Source: Paeniglutamicibacter cryotolerans (GTDB lineage Bacteria; Actinomycetota; Actinomycetes; Actinomycetales; Micrococcaceae). Taken from it: 64,000 nt of DNA. The notes below the pieces were generated by a model. It was not told where the DNA came from and searched no databases. It saw nothing but the letters and a program-made list of their open reading frames with translations. The DNA lies in assembly GCF_014190875.1 (NCBI RefSeq), contig NZ_JACHVS010000001.1, positions 2,170,001-2,234,000 of the forward strand, read 5' to 3'. Position 1 is the stretch's first letter. Every line of letters begins with the position of its first letter. A program made the translations under genes and the position numbers. Below are positions 46,043 through 55,313 of the stretch, piece after piece.

Positions 46043-46060
46043 GAACGCCTAGTGCCGGGG

Positions 46061-46555
46061 TTAAGCGGCGTACGGCTTACAGGAAACGATCTCGACGATG
46101 ATCTCGCGGCCGTTGGGTGCCGTATAGCTGATCTTGTCTCCGGCCTTCTTGCCGTGCACGGCGGAACCGATCGGAGACTTCTCGCTGTAGACCTCGAGGT
46201 CCGAATCGCCGGCCACCTCGCGGCTGCCGAACAGGAAGGTGGTCGGATCGCCGGCGATGACAGCCTGAACCAGCATGCCCGGTTCGACGATGCCATCGTC
46301 GGCCGGGGACTCGCCGACGTGGGCGCGGCGCAGCAAGTCCTTGAGATAGGTGATACGGGCTTCTGCTTTGCCCTGTTCCTCCTTGGCAGCGTGGTAGCCG
46401 CCGTTCTCCTTCAGGTCACCCTCGGAGCGGGCCTGCTCAATGCGGTCCACAATCTCCGAACGGCCCTCACCGGAAAGGTGGTCCAATTCGGCGTTGAGGC
46501 GGTCAAAGGCCTCCTGGGTGAGCCAGACAACGGGTTCGCTGTTCGTGGTAGTCAC
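46061..46555 (-). CDS. greA: Transcription elongation factor GreA
   Basis: 164 residues from GTG 46555 behind AAGGAG. The N-terminal coiled coil contains EIVDRIEQARSEGDLKENGGYHAAKEEQG, with the acidic tip (D and E) that reaches the polymerase active site to stimulate cleavage of backtracked RNA. The C-terminal FKBP-like domain has PIGSAVHGKKAGD. Neighbourhood greA - DUF4307 - mca is widespread in actinobacteria. An extended, structured 5' leader lies upstream. Confidence 0.96.
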   Translation of the reverse strand: MTTTNSEPVVWLTQEAFDRLNAELDHLSGEGRSEIVDRIEQARSEGDLKENGGYHAAKEEQGKAEARITYLKDLLRRAHVGESPADDGIVEPGMLVQAVIAGDPTTFLFGSREVAGDSDLEVYSEKSPIGSAVHGKKAGDKISYTAPNGREIIVEIVSCKPYAA

Positions 46556-46577
46556 GTGCTTCTCCTTGTGGTGACGG

Positions 46578-46710
46578 GGCCGGCGCCCAAATCGGGTGCC
46601 GGCCGCCTAAACGGTCTTTGCCTTGAAGGGATCGATATCCCTTTGCATGCAAAGACCCCGCGCGGCTTGATGGTGAACCTCAGTCCATCACCAAAAATCC
46701 GGCGGGGTGG
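46578..46710 (-). other. Structured leader or intergenic RNA upstream of greA
   Basis: Read on the minus strand: an outer stem near 46653-46661 and 46701-46709 (ACCCCGC against GCGGGGT), an inner GATGG/CCATC pair, the palindromes TTTGCATGCAAA (46642-46653) and GGGATCGATATCCC (46628-46641), then a GC stem 46578-46588/46594-46604 just before the greA ribosome site. This could be the DUF4307 terminator plus a greA leader. Confidence 0.4.
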
Positions 46711-46829
46711 ATCGTATTAGATTGATTTTAGCCATAGAAGTGCGGTTCCCCAACAACATTGGATCCGTTTGATCAAATGTTGCCGCAAACGATACCCCGA
46801 CCGCGGGGAATCCCGAGGGTTTGCCGTGC

Positions 46830-47270
46830 CTAGTGGATGACTTTGCAGGACTCGATGCCGCCGGTCGTGCCCAGCGATTCGGTGCGCAGGTCCACCGTGC
46901 TGTGGATGGTCACTTTTCCAGTTCCCTGCGAGGGGCCCAACGTCAGTGTCTTGAACCCCACGATGGCCTTGGCCTCGTTGAGTACCCGGACGGCGCACTG
47001 CACGTCGGCCTCGGCGTCCTTGGTCACTTCGACGACGACGACGGCCGAGGTGCTGGACGGGATTTCAAAAGAGACGTCGGTGAAGGAGACCTTCTTTGCA
47101 TTGGCCGTGGACATCCACAAGACGACGACCAAGGCCAGGGCCAGTGCGGCGATGACCATGACTTTTTTCGTCTGGCGGGAAAGCTTGCGCTTGGGTGTGC
47201 CGTATCGATTGGCTACGCTGGACACAGGCGCTTCTCCGTTGGTCATGGGCGTCGGATCTGGGGAAAACAT
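46830..47270 (-). CDS. DUF4307 membrane-anchored protein
   Basis: 146 residues. Polar N-terminus, one membrane helix (VMVIAALALALVVVLWMST) and an extracellular beta domain (VSFTDVSFEIPSSTSAVVVVEVTKDAEADVQCAVRVLN) with two Cys that could pair. Function unknown. The frame opens at 47279, but TAGAAT lies 7 nt before ATG 47270, so a leaderless start there is preferred. Divergent from mca, with which it is linked in many actinobacteria. Confidence 0.82.
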   Translation of the reverse strand: MFSPDPTPMTNGEAPVSSVANRYGTPKRKLSRQTKKVMVIAALALALVVVLWMSTANAKKVSFTDVSFEIPSSTSAVVVVEVTKDAEADVQCAVRVLNEAKAIVGFKTLTLGPSQGTGKVTIHSTVDLRTESLGTTGGIESCKVIH

Positions 47271-47335
47271 CCCCTCCATTCTAAGCCTTGGTTCGGCGAC
47301 ACCGGACCGGCGCTATCTCAAGCAGGAGCCCACCC

Positions 47336-48253
47336 GTGGAAGAACCACGCATCGTCCCCATCCCGCCCTCCTCCGGCATGCGCCTGCTGGCCGTCCACGC
47401 CCACCCCGACGACGAGTCGAGTAAAGGTGCGGCCATGATGGCCGCCTACTCGGCCGCAGGTGCGCAGGTGATCGTTGCCACATGCACGGGTGGTGAATTG
47501 GGTGACATTCTCAACGCCGCCGTCGGCGAACTGGCCCACGCCCATCGGGACCTGGCCGGGGTCCGCCGGGGTGAAATGGCGGAAGCCGCCGATATCCTCG
47601 GCGTGGAACACCGCTGGCTGGGCTTCGTCGACTCGGGCCTGCCTGAAGGGGACCCGCTGCCCGCCTTGGATCCGCTCTGCTTTGCCCTGCAGCCACTGGA
47701 ATCGGCGACGGCACCGCTGGTGAAGCTCATCCGTGAATTCCGCCCGCAGGTGCTGATCTCCTACGACGAGAACGGCGGCTATCCGCACCCGGACCACATC
47801 ATGTCGCACAAGATCACGGTGGAGGCCTACAAGGCAGCGGCCGACCCGGCCCGCTACCCGGAGCTCGGCGAGCCCTGGAGCGTGTCCAAGCTCTACTACG
47901 ATCGCGCGTTCAACCCCGAGCGCTTCCGCACGCTGCACTACGGCATGGTCGAGTCGGGCATCGAGTCGCCCTACGCGGAGCGCGTCGCGGAGTGGGAGGC
48001 GAAGCCCGACGCCGAGTTCTTCGGCTGGGTCAGCCCGCACGAGACCACCACCCAGGTCGCCTGCTTCGAGTACTTCGAGCACCGCGACCGGGCGCTGCTG
48101 GCCCACCGCACGCAGATCGATCCGACCGGCTTCTTCTTCGCTGTTCCCTCGGATGTCTACGCCCGTTACTGGCCGTGGGAGGACTACAGCCTGATCGACT
48201 CGAAGGTGCCCACCTCGCTGCCAGAAGACGACCTGTTCGCCGGGCTAAGATAG
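47336..48253 (+). CDS. mca: Mycothiol S-conjugate amidase
   Basis: 305 residues from GTG 47336 behind CAGGAGCCC. LLAVHAHPDDESSKGAAMM supplies the zinc His and Asp pair of the PIG-L/MshB fold, and ENGGYPHPDHIMSH the further zinc His. Mca cleaves mycothiol conjugates of electrophiles to export mercapturates. Length and the downstream EYFEHRDRALLAHRTQIDP segment favour Mca over the shorter deacetylase MshB. This gene marks the host as a mycothiol-making actinobacterium. Confidence 0.93.
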   Translation: MEEPRIVPIPPSSGMRLLAVHAHPDDESSKGAAMMAAYSAAGAQVIVATCTGGELGDILNAAVGELAHAHRDLAGVRRGEMAEAADILGVEHRWLGFVDSGLPEGDPLPALDPLCFALQPLESATAPLVKLIREFRPQVLISYDENGGYPHPDHIMSHKITVEAYKAAADPARYPELGEPWSVSKLYYDRAFNPERFRTLHYGMVESGIESPYAERVAEWEAKPDAEFFGWVSPHETTTQVACFEYFEHRDRALLAHRTQIDPTGFFFAVPSDVYARYWPWEDYSLIDSKVPTSLPEDDLFAGLR

Positions 48254-48299
48254 GTAGTGTCGGCAGCGCCCGGCAACCCCATCAGAAAGAGCTTTTCAC

Positions 48300-48623
48300 G
48301 TGTATTCGATCCTGCTGCTCGCAGCTACAGCCACACCTTCGCCCAGCCCGGCTCCGATTACCGCCGACGCGGCACAATCCATTGGCCCCGGGTTCATTGG
48401 CTTCGTGTTCACCGCAGCCGTGGCCATCCTGACCATCTTCCTGATCCGCGACATGACCCGCCGGATTCGCCGGGTGCGCTACTCCGGTGAGGCCGAACTG
48501 CGTCAGGCCCAGCTGGTGGAGCGCGGCGCCGAGCTGCGGTCCGGCGATGAACTGGCCCCCGGTCCGGTCAGCAGCCAGGCGACGGGCGACCACACGGATC
48601 CGCAGGACACCGAAGCCCGCTAA
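48300..48623 (+). CDS. Small single-helix membrane protein next to mca
   Basis: 107 residues from GTG 48300. An Ala/Pro/Ser/Thr-rich N-terminus, one membrane helix (GPGFIGFVFTAAVAILTIFLI) and a charged, probably disordered C-terminal tail. The 46-nt gap after mca and one-base overlap with the DUF255 gene put all three in one transcript. Function unknown. Confidence 0.75.
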   Translation: MYSILLLAATATPSPSPAPITADAAQSIGPGFIGFVFTAAVAILTIFLIRDMTRRIRRVRYSGEAELRQAQLVERGAELRSGDELAPGPVSSQATGDHTDPQDTEAR

Positions 48624-50767
48624 TGGCGGGCCCGGCCGAGGGGAGCAGGGGCATGGCATCGCGCATCGCCGCTGAGGCCTCGGCCTACCTGCGCCAACAT
48701 GCCGATCAGCCGGTCGATTGGTGGCCCTATGGGTCTGCGGCCTTCGCCAGTGCCCGTGAACGCGATGTGCCGGTGTTTCTCTCGATCGGCTATGCCGCCT
48801 GCCATTGGTGTCACGTGATGGCGGGGGAGTCCTTCGCCGATGCCTCCACTGCGGCCTACCTGAACGAACACTTCGTGGCCATCAAGGTGGACCGGGAGGA
48901 ACGCCCCGACGTCGATAACACCTACATGGCCGCCACACAGACCCTGACCGGGGCCGGAGGCTGGCCCATGAGCGTCTTCGCCTTCCCCGACGGCCGCGCC
49001 TTCCACGCCGGAACCTACTTCCCGCCCGTGCCCCGAAGCGGTACACCCTCGTTCATGCAGGTGCTGGCCGCCGTGCGGGAGGCCTGGGAAATCAGGCGCC
49101 CCGAACTGGAGGTCCAGGCCGACACCCTGGCAGCCCACCTCGGGTCGGTCGCAGACGGCCAGCGCGCCATGCTCTCCGCCGTGCTTGCGGCGCCCGGGGG
49201 CTCCGAACCGCGGCACGAGGCGTTGGATGCAGCGCTGGATAAGCTGCTTGAAATCGAGGATCCCACCGGTGGGTTCTCCCCGGCCCCGAAGTTCCCGCCG
49301 AATCCGGCGCTGGACTTCCTGCTCCAATTCGCCGCGGGCCCCTCTCCCCGGGCCCCCGAAGCACTGTCCCTGGCCGGACGCACCCTCGAAAAGATGGCGC
49401 TGGGCGCGCTGCACGATCTGCCCGGTGGCGGGTTTTCCCGCTATTGCGTTGACGGGCAGTGGCGGGTGCCGCACTTCGAGAAGATGCTCTACGATAATGC
49501 CCAGCTGCTCGGGCTGTACTCCCGCTTCGCCGCCCTCACGCCGGATCCCGGGCAGCGCGAGCTGGCCACCCGGGCCGCCACGGGGATCGTGACCTGGCTG
49601 TGCCGGGACATGGTGCTACCGGGCGGCGCCTTCGCCTCCTCGCTCGACGCCGATGTCATCGAGGCCGACGGCAGCCATGCCGAAGGCTCCTGCTATCTGT
49701 TCAGTGACGAGCAGCTGGCGGAGCTGGTGCCCAAGCAGTGGGCCGTGCTCGCGCCGCTACTCGATGGCCGCACGCTGGAATCGGAGATCCCGGATCAGGA
49801 CACCGCACATACCCTGGCTTTTGCCGTGCTGCCGGTCCCGTCCCAGTGGCTGGCCTGGGACGCCGCGGTCCCCGCGCTGTTGGCCGCGCGGTCGGCCCGC
49901 CCGCAGCCCTCGCGCGATGAGAAGGTCGTGGCAGCCTGGAACGGATTGGCCATCCAGGGTCTGGCCCTGGCCGCCGTGCTACTGGGGGACGCTGCGGCCC
50001 TGGACCTGGCGCAAGCCGCCGCCGCCCGTCTCTGGGAGGGGCATTGGGACGCCTCTCGCTCAGGGGCCCCGCTGCTGCGCGTGAGCTACCCGGGATCGGC
50101 CGCATCGGGCGTTCCGGGGTTACTGGAGGACTACGCGGCGGTGGCGTTGGGATTCCAGGCGCTTGCTGTCGCCAGCGGGGAAGAGCGGTGGCAGAAGCGG
50201 GCGGCGCTGCTGCTCGATGCCGCTCTGGAACTCTTCATTCTCGATGGCCTGCCGGTCGAATCGGCCTCAGGTGACGCGATGCTGCTGGCCGCCCGCTCCG
50301 GACGGTCATCTATCGAGGCGCTGGACGATGCGCTTCCCAGTGCGGTGGCGCTACTTTGCTCGGCCCTGCTGGATCGGGCTGGGACGCTGGCCGCCGCCGG
50401 AACCGGTGGGGAGGATCCGCATGGTTCGGTTGAACGGGGGCGGGTGTCCGCACTGCTGGGTTTCGTTCCCCGGCTTGCAGGAAGGGTCCCGCACGCGATG
50501 GGTGCGTCCTTGGCGGTGCTCGCCCGGCTGGGAGCCGGAACCGGAACCGAACTGGTGCTTACCGGTGGCACAACCGAACAGCGCGCCGGCGCACGGGCGC
50601 TGGGCATGCTTGCAGGCGTCGCGCAGCCGGTGGGAGCGCAGCAGCGGCCCGCCGCGCCCGATGGTGGACTGGCTGCATACGTCTGCCGGGGTGGGGTGTG
50701 TCTGGCACCGGTGTCCGGTTTGGCTGCGCTGCGCGGCGTCCTGCTGCCGTATCTACCGGGAGCCTAG
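48623..50767 (+). CDS. DUF255 thioredoxin-domain protein (YyaL / SPATA20 family)
   Basis: 714 residues. The N-terminal thioredoxin-like domain carries ACHWCHVMAGESF near residues 55-67; the rest is an alpha/alpha toroid similar to glycan-processing enzymes (VPHFEKMLYDNAQLLGLYSRFA). ATG 48623 overlaps the previous stop; ATG 48653 (MASRIAAEAS) matches the usual family start and may be the real one. Molecular function is not established. The last 15 nt overlap the convergent hemolysin III gene. Confidence 0.88.
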   Translation: MAGPAEGSRGMASRIAAEASAYLRQHADQPVDWWPYGSAAFASARERDVPVFLSIGYAACHWCHVMAGESFADASTAAYLNEHFVAIKVDREERPDVDNTYMAATQTLTGAGGWPMSVFAFPDGRAFHAGTYFPPVPRSGTPSFMQVLAAVREAWEIRRPELEVQADTLAAHLGSVADGQRAMLSAVLAAPGGSEPRHEALDAALDKLLEIEDPTGGFSPAPKFPPNPALDFLLQFAAGPSPRAPEALSLAGRTLEKMALGALHDLPGGGFSRYCVDGQWRVPHFEKMLYDNAQLLGLYSRFAALTPDPGQRELATRAATGIVTWLCRDMVLPGGAFASSLDADVIEADGSHAEGSCYLFSDEQLAELVPKQWAVLAPLLDGRTLESEIPDQDTAHTLAFAVLPVPSQWLAWDAAVPALLAARSARPQPSRDEKVVAAWNGLAIQGLALAAVLLGDAAALDLAQAAAARLWEGHWDASRSGAPLLRVSYPGSAASGVPGLLEDYAAVALGFQALAVASGEERWQKRAALLLDAALELFILDGLPVESASGDAMLLAARSGRSSIEALDDALPSAVALLCSALLDRAGTLAAAGTGGEDPHGSVERGRVSALLGFVPRLAGRVPHAMGASLAVLARLGAGTGTELVLTGGTTEQRAGARALGMLAGVAQPVGAQQRPAAPDGGLAAYVCRGGVCLAPVSGLAALRGVLLPYLPGA

Positions 50768-51412
50768 AACGGCGATCATGATCGCGATGAAGTGGCAGGC
50801 GAAGCCGGCCACGGTGAAGGCATGGAACAGTTCGTGGAAGCCGAACCACTCGGGGAACGGGTTCGGCCGCTTCAGCGCGTAGAAGACCGCGCCGGCGATG
50901 TAGAAGGCCCCTCCGGCGCAGATCAGGATTGCAGCCGCGGGGCTGGCGGTGTAGAAGTCTGCGATGAACAGCAGCGCCGCGAGCCCCAGCAGGATGTATA
51001 CCGGAACGTAGAGCCAGCGCGGGGCATCGGTCCACAAGACCCTGAAGCCGACCCCGAGCAGGGCCCCGAGCCAGATCGCGGTCAGCAGGATGGTTGCTTT
51101 TTCCGGGGGCAGCAGTGCCCAGGCCAGCGGGGTGTAGGAACCGGCGATGACCAGCATGATGTTGGTGTGGTCCAGGCGCTTGAGCGTCCGCTTCACCCCG
51201 GGGGACCAGTTTCCCAGATGGTAGGTCGCGCTGACGGAAAACAGCAGCAGGCCGGTGAAGGCATAGAGGGCAGATGCCGCCTTCAGCGCCGGTGTCGGAG
51301 CCAGGACGACCAGCACGATGCCCGCGGCGAGGGCGAACGGGGCGGTGGCGGCATGGATCCATCCGCGAAGGCGGGGTTTGATTTCGGACACGGGGGCGGC
51401 GGGGGAGGACAT
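50753..51412 (-). CDS. Hemolysin III / YqfA (PAQR) family membrane protein
   Basis: 219 residues from ATG 51412. Seven membrane segments; SATYHLGNW, LDHTNIMLVIAGSYTPL and FGFHELFHAFTVAGFACHF hold the conserved Ser, Asp and three His of the PAQR/TrhA metal-dependent fold. Despite the name, bacterial members are linked to membrane lipid homeostasis rather than proven haemolysis. The longer frame to 51718 runs over the uppS-like region and is not used. Confidence 0.88.
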   Translation of the reverse strand: MSSPAAPVSEIKPRLRGWIHAATAPFALAAGIVLVVLAPTPALKAASALYAFTGLLLFSVSATYHLGNWSPGVKRTLKRLDHTNIMLVIAGSYTPLAWALLPPEKATILLTAIWLGALLGVGFRVLWTDAPRWLYVPVYILLGLAALLFIADFYTASPAAAILICAGGAFYIAGAVFYALKRPNPFPEWFGFHELFHAFTVAGFACHFIAIMIAVLGSR

Positions 51413-51600
51413 GGTTAATGCTAACCGAAACCGATTTGAAGTTACTTCACGGTAACAATTGGCGAGATGGCATTCGGCCGATTCGGGCACGCGTCGCTGG
51501 AGCTGGCAGGGCCCTCGAACCGGTAGCGTTGAGCATTGAAGCGGCATGTCGCCGCCGCGGCGATGTCGCGAGACCAGCACCACAGGAAGCGGGAGACACG

Positions 51601-52362
51601 GTGGAACTTCCGGGATTTGCATACCTGCTCTATGAGCGTCGCGTCGCACGTTCACTGTCCCCGGAAAAGCTCCCCACGCACATCGGCGTGCTCGTTGACG
51701 GGAACCGCCGCTGGGCACGGCTGGCCGGCGCGCCCACGTCCGAGGGCCACCAGGCAGGAGCCGACAAGATCCTCGAATTCCTCGGCTGGTGCCAGGAGCT
51801 GGGCATCAACATGGTGACCCTCTACATGCTCTCCACGGACAACATGAATCGATCCAGCCAGGAACTCGACGACCTGATGGGGATCATCGCCAACACCCTG
51901 GACCGCCTCGGGGAAGCCCGTACCGTCAGGGTGCACCCGGTGGGTGCGCCCGAGCTGCTTCCGGACTACCTCTCAGACAAGCTCCTCGAGCTGGCCAAAT
52001 CCACGGCGGGTGCCACCGGGATCCATGTGAACATGGCCGTCGGCTACGGCGGGCGCCGGGAGATCGTCGACGCCGTCAAGGAACTTCTGCGCGACGGCGA
52101 GGCGAACGGCCTGACCCCCGGAGAGATCGCAGAAACGCTCGACGTGGACAAGCTGGCCACCTACCTCTACACCCGCGGCATGCCGGACCCGGATCTGGTC
52201 ATCCGCACCTCCGGCGAACAGCGGCTTTCCGGGTTCCTCACCTGGCAAAGCGCCTACAGCGAGTTCTACTTCTGCGAGGCGCTCTGGCCGGACTTCCGGA
52301 AGGTCGATTTCCTGCGTGCACTGCGTGATTTTGCCGACCGGAAAAGACGCTTCGGCTCCTAG
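51601..52362 (+). CDS. uppS: cis-prenyl diphosphate synthase (UppS family)
   Basis: 253 residues. [14 protein letters not shown] contains the catalytic Asp and diphosphate-binding Arg of cis-prenyltransferases; [12 protein letters not shown] and [24 protein letters not shown] are conserved. It condenses isopentenyl diphosphate into Z-prenyl chains for cell-wall lipid carriers. Actinobacteria often have a short-chain (Z-farnesyl) and a decaprenyl enzyme; which this is cannot be decided here. GTG 51601 follows GGGAGACACG and is preferred over the frame opening at 51418. Confidence 0.9.
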   Translation: MELPGFAYLLYERRVARSLSPEKLPTHIGVLVDGNRRWARLAGAPTSEGHQAGADKILEFLGWCQELGINMVTLYMLSTDNMNRSSQELDDLMGIIANTLDRLGEARTVRVHPVGAPELLPDYLSDKLLELAKSTAGATGIHVNMAVGYGGRREIVDAVKELLRDGEANGLTPGEIAETLDVDKLATYLYTRGMPDPDLVIRTSGEQRLSGFLTWQSAYSEFYFCEALWPDFRKVDFLRALRDFADRKRRFGS

Positions 52363-52481
52363 TCAGGAGCATCACTGGTGTTTCCCCGAGTGCGGTCCAG
52401 TGTTATCCGATTGATAGCCCATTCGTAGGATTCGGGCGTAGGGTCGAAGGTATCGGACGGCAAGAGGCCGGACGACGGAAA

Positions 52482-52514
52482 GGGTCCTGCAGGAAACCCG
52501 TATCGGCAGGACCC
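52482..52514 (+). other. Stem-loop in the phoH leader
   Basis: GGGTCCTGC (52482-52490) pairs perfectly with GCAGGACCC (52506-52514) around a 15-nt loop in the 200-nt gap before phoH. GGCCGCGGCC lies closer to the start. Could be a terminator of uppS or part of a leader RNA. No known riboswitch was recognised. Confidence 0.45.
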
Positions 52515-52562
52515 AGCCGTTCACCAACGACCTTCGGGCCGCGGCCCGGGGCGGGAGTCGAC

Positions 52563-53885
52563 ATGGCAGGCACACCAGTGGCGGGCACCAGAAACCCCCG
52601 CCGGACCTTTGTCCTTGATACCTCGGTCCTGATCGCCGACCCGCAGGCACTGCTCCACTTCGACGAACACGAAGTGGTCCTGCCCCTGGTGGTGATCATG
52701 GAACTGGAAAAGAAGCGCCACGACCCAGAACTGGGGTTCTTCGCCCGTCAGGCCCTGCGCCTGCTCGATGACTTGGGTACCAGTCATGACGGGCTCGGCG
52801 GGCTGATCCCGCTCGGTGACAAGGGCGGCACGCTTCGCATCGAACTGAACCACGTGGGTCTGGAGGTGCTGCCCGTCGGGTTCCGCAATGGCGATAACGA
52901 CTCGCGGATCCTCGCCGTCGCCAAGTCCCTGAGCAACGAGGGACTGACCGTCACCCTGGTATCCAAGGACCTGCCGATGCGCGTCAAGGCTTCTGCCATG
53001 GGCCTGCATGCCGAGGAATACCGGAACGAGCTGGTCCGTTCCTCGGGCTGGACCGGTGTCGCCGAGGCGGACATCTCCGAGGAGGCGATGGCCACCCTGT
53101 TCAAGGGCGAATCGATCAGCATCCCGGAGATGGCGCCCCAACCGGCCAACACCGGACTGGTCATCCATTCACCGCGTGGCTCGGCGCTGGGCCGGGTGGA
53201 TGCGAACCAGCTGGTGCACGTAGTGCGCGGTGACCGGGAAGCCTTCGGGCTGCACGGCCGCTCGGCTGAACAGCGTCTGGCCATCGACCTGCTGCTGGAC
53301 CGTAGCGTCGGCATCGTGTCGCTGGGTGGGCGGGCCGGCACTGGAAAGTCGGCCCTGGCCCTGTGTGCCGGGCTCGAAGCGGTGCTGGAGCGCAACGAGC
53401 ACCGCAAGATCATGGTCTTCCGCCCGCTTTATGCGGTCGGAGGTCAGGAACTGGGCTATCTTCCGGGTGCCGAGAACGAGAAGATGAACCCATGGGCCCA
53501 AGCCGTTTTCGACACGCTGGGCTCGGTGGTCAGCCAAAACGTGATGGAGGAGGTCATGTCCCGCGGCATTCTCGAGGTGCTGCCGCTGACCCATATCCGA
53601 GGCCGCTCGCTGCATGATGCGTTCGTGATCGTCGACGAGGCGCAGTCGCTGGAGAAGAACGTGCTGCTGACGGTGCTCAGCCGGATCGGGCAGAACTCCA
53701 AGGTGGTGCTTACCCACGACGTGGCCCAACGCGACAATCTGCGCGTGGGCCGGTATGACGGGATAGCGGCCGTGGTGGAGATCCTCAAGGGCCACCCGCT
53801 TTTCGGGCACGTCACGCTGACCCGCTCCGAACGCTCGGCGATCGCCGCGCTGGTCACCGAGCTGCTGGAGGACGGGGCCCGCTGA
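52563..53885 (+). CDS. PIN domain-PhoH fusion ATPase (PhoH2)
   Basis: 440 residues. An N-terminal PIN nuclease domain ([29 protein letters not shown] with the acidic metal ligands) is joined to a PhoH ATPase domain with Walker [11 protein letters not shown] near residue 257 and Walker [10 protein letters not shown]. Mycobacterial PhoH2 of this build unwinds and cleaves RNA. GGGGCGGGAG precedes ATG 52563. It converges with the next gene, with stop codons adjacent. Confidence 0.92.
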   Translation: MAGTPVAGTRNPRRTFVLDTSVLIADPQALLHFDEHEVVLPLVVIMELEKKRHDPELGFFARQALRLLDDLGTSHDGLGGLIPLGDKGGTLRIELNHVGLEVLPVGFRNGDNDSRILAVAKSLSNEGLTVTLVSKDLPMRVKASAMGLHAEEYRNELVRSSGWTGVAEADISEEAMATLFKGESISIPEMAPQPANTGLVIHSPRGSALGRVDANQLVHVVRGDREAFGLHGRSAEQRLAIDLLLDRSVGIVSLGGRAGTGKSALALCAGLEAVLERNEHRKIMVFRPLYAVGGQELGYLPGAENEKMNPWAQAVFDTLGSVVSQNVMEEVMSRGILEVLPLTHIRGRSLHDAFVIVDEAQSLEKNVLLTVLSRIGQNSKVVLTHDVAQRDNLRVGRYDGIAAVVEILKGHPLFGHVTLTRSERSAIAALVTELLEDGAR

Positions 53886-54710
53886 TCAGGCCGGCCGGTG
53901 GCCCCCGACGACCCAGCGGATGTGCTTGCGGACGTCGGTCAGCGGCTCCTGGGGCTGCTCGAACAGGTCATCGATCATGTATTCGTTCACTGCGAGGATG
54001 CGCAGCGAGTGCCCGCGGCCGGCCCGGGTCCCCTCGAGCCACTGGCTGCCGGTGCAGATCCCCGTGGCCATGTCGATGCGTACCGTACAGCGGCCATCGC
54101 CCACCAGCGGGGCACCGGCCACCGCCGGCGCATAAAGCCGGCCGGGGGAGACCACGGCCTCCCAGCCATCTCGCCCGGCGGAGTCGCTGGCCCGGATCAG
54201 TTCGTGGATGATCAGCGGATGCGGGAAGGGCAGGTCGGCAGGGCCCGGAGCGCAGCCCGCCAATTCCACCGGGTCCAATATGGAGTTCCAGCCGGCTGCG
54301 GGCAGCGAGGGGATCACATAGGCCGCCTCGGGCCGGCGGGAGACCAGACCGTCGTTCTCATATACGGGGCTGAGCAGCCTGGGCGGAAGCAACCAGGCAT
54401 CGCGCGTTGCCGAAACGAAGGCGGCGTCCTTGGAGGGTGCACGTCCGGTATCGGCGAAGAGCACCGCGCCTTGGGCATCCTGCACCCGCACGGCGGCGGG
54501 GCGCCTGATCATCGCGGTGACCGGTCCGGCTGGCTGGCCCGGCGCCCATGGCTCGGGACTATGCTGTGCATCCCAGGATTCCCAGGTGAAGCGCACCGAA
54601 TCCCATTTCCACGGAGAGGACCGGCAGAGCCGCCTGAAGGAGGCCATGTCGGCATGGTCCGGCAGTGGCCTGCGCACCGTGGAGCCGTCGAAAACTGGTT
54701 GTTCACCCAT
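53886..54710 (-). CDS. Conserved hypothetical protein
   Basis: 274 residues, no membrane segment, not recognised. Features: a Trp-rich N-terminal part (SSPWKWDSVRFTWESWD), a central Pro-rich stretch, and a C-terminal half with RCTVRIDMATGICTGSQWLEGT and AVNEYMIDDLFEQPQEPLTDVRKHIRWVVGGHRPA. Its good codon composition and full-length frame on the minus strand support reality over the opposing plus frame. Stops next to the phoH stop. Role unknown. Confidence 0.7.
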   Translation of the reverse strand: MGEQPVFDGSTVRRPLPDHADMASFRRLCRSSPWKWDSVRFTWESWDAQHSPEPWAPGQPAGPVTAMIRRPAAVRVQDAQGAVLFADTGRAPSKDAAFVSATRDAWLLPPRLLSPVYENDGLVSRRPEAAYVIPSLPAAGWNSILDPVELAGCAPGPADLPFPHPLIIHELIRASDSAGRDGWEAVVSPGRLYAPAVAGAPLVGDGRCTVRIDMATGICTGSQWLEGTRAGRGHSLRILAVNEYMIDDLFEQPQEPLTDVRKHIRWVVGGHRPA

Positions 54711-54806
54711 GGATTCAGTCTAGGTCGGTGCCTCGGGGCACCGCCATGGTCCCTTGTGCTGATCCGGGGTATCGCCGCGGGGGCGTTCCTGACCTACGCT
54801 GGGCAC

Positions 54807-55313
54807 ATGATCGAGGCGACAGCGCTGCTATGGGGGGCACAACCGGTGGCAGGGCTGCTGCTGGTAGCCGCCCTGGTGCTGTTCCTGGTCAACGCGGTGC
54901 GGCTGGTGGCCATCGATGCGAGGGTGCACCTGCTGCCCAACCGGATCATCTTCCCCTGGTACCCGATAGCGCTGTTGCTGTTGGTTCTTGCCGCCGCCAT
55001 GGCGGGTGAGATGATGACGGCGCTGCGCGTGGTCGTGTCCGGGGTGGCGCTGTTCCTGTTCTACCTGCTGTTGCACGTCATCAATCCGGGCGGCATGGGT
55101 CTGGGGGATGTGAAACTGGCAGGGATCCTGGGCATGTACCTGGGTTTCCTGTCTTGGTCGCATCTGCTGTTCGGCACGTTGCTGGCTTTCGTGACGGGTG
55201 CGTTGTGGGCCGGTGCGCTGATGGTGCTGCGCCGGGCCAACCGCAAGAGCACGTTCGCCTTCGGTCCGTTCATGTTCCTGGGCACCACGGCGGCGTTGTT
55301 CATGACAGTATGA
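54807..55313 (+). CDS. Prepilin peptidase (A24 family), short form
   Basis: 168 residues, six membrane segments and no N-terminal methyltransferase domain. Aspartates in VAIDARVHLLPNRI and in GMGLGDVKLAGILG are the two catalytic Asp of type IV prepilin peptidases (the GxGD motif is visible). TACGCT (54795-54800) lies exactly 6 nt before ATG 54807, indicating a leaderless start, although GTG 54756 is in frame. No pilin genes lie nearby. The stop overlaps the Nudix start. Confidence 0.85.
   Translation: MIEATALLWGAQPVAGLLLVAALVLFLVNAVRLVAIDARVHLLPNRIIFPWYPIALLLLVLAAAMAGEMMTALRVVVSGVALFLFYLLLHVINPGGMGLGDVKLAGILGMYLGFLSWSHLLFGTLLAFVTGALWAGALMVLRRANRKSTFAFGPFMFLGTTAALFMTV

Noticed and set aside
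52363..52562. c-di-AMP or other known riboswitch before phoH
   Set aside because: A stem and GGAAACCC-like bases are present, but the conserved core of no known class could be matched.
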